From Palsa-504 sp963787645 (GTDB lineage: Bacteria > Actinomycetota > Actinomycetes > Streptosporangiales > Streptosporangiaceae), in the NCBI GenBank assembly GCA_963787645.1, contig CAWBDS010000013.1:1-64000 (forward strand): a stretch of DNA of 64,000 bases, written 5' to 3'. Positions within the stretch are counted from its first letter, which is position 1. Each line of letters starts with the position of its first letter. Of this stretch, positions 62,551 to 64,000 are shown in pieces. The notes beneath the pieces are model-generated. The model did not search any database and was not told where the DNA came from. It worked only from the letters and a program-made list of their open reading frames with translations. The position numbers and the translations under genes are program-made.

Positions 62551-63171
62551 ATGCTCGATTCGCACGTCCACCTGTGGGATCTGGCCGTCCGTGACCAGCC
62601 GTGGATCCCGGCCGGATCACCGATCCGGCGCACCTTCGGCGTCCGTGACCTGCACTCCGCGCTGGCCGGCACGCCGGTGGACGGCGTGATCCTGGTACAG
62701 GTCATCAACGACACTGACGAAACGGCCGACCTGATCTCGTGTGCCGTACACGAGGACCTGGTCCGCGGCGTCGTCGGCTGGGCGGACCTGCGCTCGCCCG
62801 GCTTTCCCGCCGCGCTGGCCTCGCTGACCGCCACCGGGCAGCTGCTCGGCCTCCGGCACCAGGCCCTGGCCGAGGCGGATCCGGCAGCCTGGCTGCGATC
62901 ACCGGAGGTCCTACGCAGCCTGACCAAATTCCAGGCCGCGGGGCTGCCGTTCGAGCTGATGATCCGCCCCGCGCACTTCCCGGCTGCGCTGCGGACGGTG
63001 CGCGAGCACCCGGCCCTGCAGTTCGTGCTCGATCACCTGGGCAAGCCGCCAATCGCCTCGGGCGAGCTCGAACCGTGGGCCGCCGGGATCAGGGCCCTGG
63101 CCGCCGAAGCCAACGTGGCCTGCAAGCTCTCAGCCTCGATCCACCGGCCGATTCCGTTAGGTCGTTTCCGG
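62551..63171 (+). pseudogene. amidohydrolase family 2, truncated by an insertion sequence
   Basis: The N-terminal two thirds of a TIM-barrel hydrolase: MLDSHVHLWDLAVRDQPWI (metal HxH), GVVGWADLRSPGFPAALASL, LGLRHQALAEADPAAWL, FVLDHLGKPPIASGELEPW (metal His), and NVACKLSASIHRPIPLGRF. The expected end with its GSDWP metal Asp is missing; from about 63172 the DNA belongs to an IS1380-type element. The frame runs on into element DNA to 63600, giving a meaningless tail. Relatives include sugar-lactone and muconolactone-like hydrolases. Confidence 0.82.
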
Positions 63172-64000
63172 CCTGATTCCTCCACGAGGAGTTCCGGGGC
63201 GAATCGGGGCGCAGTCGTCCTGCCGCTCGCCTGTTGTGCGGCTTGTCCGGGGTTCCTGGGCCGGGGACGGGGTTCGGGGGTGGCCGTCGGGGCCGTGGCG
63301 GGTGCGGACCGGTTCCGGGCTGGTCAGGCCGCTGCGGCGGGCGGCCCGCAGGCCGCGGCGAGCAGGTTCAGCCATTCGTGCTCGCGGTGCCAGCCCTCGG
63401 GCAGGTGCAAGGTGAGGTGGCCGCGGCCGTGCCGGGCGGTGCGGGCGGCGACGGCGATCAGGTCACGGCGGATGGTCGCGGCCCGGGCCTTGGCGAAGGG
63501 GAGGCTGGCCAGGGCGCCGGCGGCGCGGACCAGGTTGTGGGTCATGGCGGCGATGGACAGCCAGGCCGCGTTCGCGGCGAAGACCCCGGAGGGCAGATGA
63601 GCCAGCGGGCCGCTGGTGACGTCGGCGAAGACCTGCTCCACGACGGCGTGGTCGCGGTGCTGGGCCTCGGCCTGGACCAGCTCGAACGGGGAGTCGGTGA
63701 ACACCGCGTGGTGGCGCCAGACGGGGAATAGCTCGTCCTGCCCGGCCGCGGCCTGCTTGTTCAGGTCGCGGACCCGGCGGACGATCAGCCGGGCGGTGAC
63801 GGCCTGCCCTTTCTTCGACGCGAACGCCGTGTACTGGATCTCGGCGACCTCGGCGTCGGAGATCCAGGCGGCCAGCTGGTCGTCCCAGATGGCGCGGGGG
63901 TACCGGATCGGGGTCCAGGCGTTCTCGGGGATGGCGGCGATCGCGGCGCGGACGCTGGCGTTCATCGGGATGGTGACGGAGAACCGCGCGCCGCCGCGGC
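63172..64000 (-). mobile_element. IS1380-type insertion sequence, partial (continues past the window)
   Basis: The left end is placed near 63172 (CCTGATTCCTCC), where the amidohydrolase similarity stops; this boundary is estimated. About 150 bp of non-coding end DNA precede the transposase stop at 63324. The right end is outside the window, so the inverted repeat and target duplication cannot be checked. Confidence 0.75.
63324..64000 (-). CDS. IS1380-family transposase, C-terminal part
   Basis: Partial: the 5' end lies beyond 64000. The visible C-terminal 225 codons contain TPIRYPRAIWDDQLAAWISDAEVAEIQYTAF, VTARLIVRRVRDLNKQA, FTDSPFELVQAEAQHRDHAVVEQVFADV (catalytic Glu region), and HLPSGVFAANAAWLSIAAMTHNLVRAAG, which are hallmarks of the IS1380 family. 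The visible frame is intact. Confidence 0.9.
   Translation of the reverse strand, partial: RGGARFSVTIPMNASVRAAIAAIPENAWTPIRYPRAIWDDQLAAWISDAEVAEIQYTAFASKKGQAVTARLIVRRVRDLNKQAAAGQDELFPVWRHHAVFTDSPFELVQAEAQHRDHAVVEQVFADVTSGPLAHLPSGVFAANAAWLSIAAMTHNLVRAAGALASLPFAKARAATIRRDLIAVAARTARHGRGHLTLHLPEGWHREHEWLNLLAAACGPPAAAA

Overview
The window looks like chromosomal DNA of a soil-type, high-G+C actinomycete. Coding DNA is strongly G+C-rich, GTG starts and 4-nt stop/start overlaps are frequent, and families typical of Actinobacteria recur: a large MalT-type LuxR regulator, a DrrAB-like ABC exporter, luciferase-like monooxygenase, a P450 with a three-Cys ferredoxin, GntR/FadR and DHA2 transporters. A tRNA-Phe 3' fragment matches the actinomycete type. 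No genus is assigned.

Layout. 0.7-7.3 kb: a heavily frameshifted LuxR regulator, a probable operon (SemiSWEET-like membrane protein, ABC ATPase, ABC permease, small zinc-ribbon protein), and a second decayed copy of the LuxR tail with its downstream hairpin repeats. 7.3-20 kb is a mobile-element and decay zone: an IS1634-type transposase gene; an A+T-richer membrane-anchored beta-propeller gene split by an IS256-type element with a perfect 8-bp target duplication; a second IS256-type element itself split by an IS21-type element; a tyrosine recombinase beside a 17-bp perfect palindrome; a tRNA-Phe 3' fragment fused to an integrase N-terminal fragment; and an acyl-CoA dehydrogenase tail. 20-34 kb: AbrB/PIN and RHH/Doc toxin-antitoxin pairs around housekeeping or accessory genes (class III aminotransferase, alpha/beta hydrolases, histidine kinase, DHA2 transporter, S4 protein, DUF885 peptidase, glutaminase, carboxylesterase).

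34.2-63.2 kb is one large catabolic island of about 25 genes in convergent and divergent operons: two P450s, ferredoxin, ferredoxin reductase, a Baeyer-Villiger monooxygenase, six short-chain dehydrogenases, two NTF2-like proteins, two aldehyde dehydrogenases, two amidohydrolases, a luciferase-like oxidoreductase, acyl-CoA ligase, two acyl-CoA dehydrogenases, enoyl-CoA hydratase, MaoC hydratase, 3-hydroxyacyl-CoA-type dehydrogenase, thiolase, CitE-like lyase, class III CoA-transferase and a FadR-type regulator. My inference is oxidation and ring opening of a hydrophobic alicyclic (terpenoid- or steroid-like) compound, followed by CoA-thioester degradation; the substrate is not determined by the sequence. 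An A+T-rich motif recurs in three promoter regions of the island. The island is interrupted by an ISKra4-type element and ends where an IS1380-type element truncates an amidohydrolase gene.

Many otherwise conserved genes (both P450s, the DUF885 peptidase, the histidine kinase, two beta-propeller proteins, the LuxR regulator) carry short indels, most of them net single-base losses and several in homopolymers. They may be real decay or residual sequencing error, and this determines whether the island is functional.
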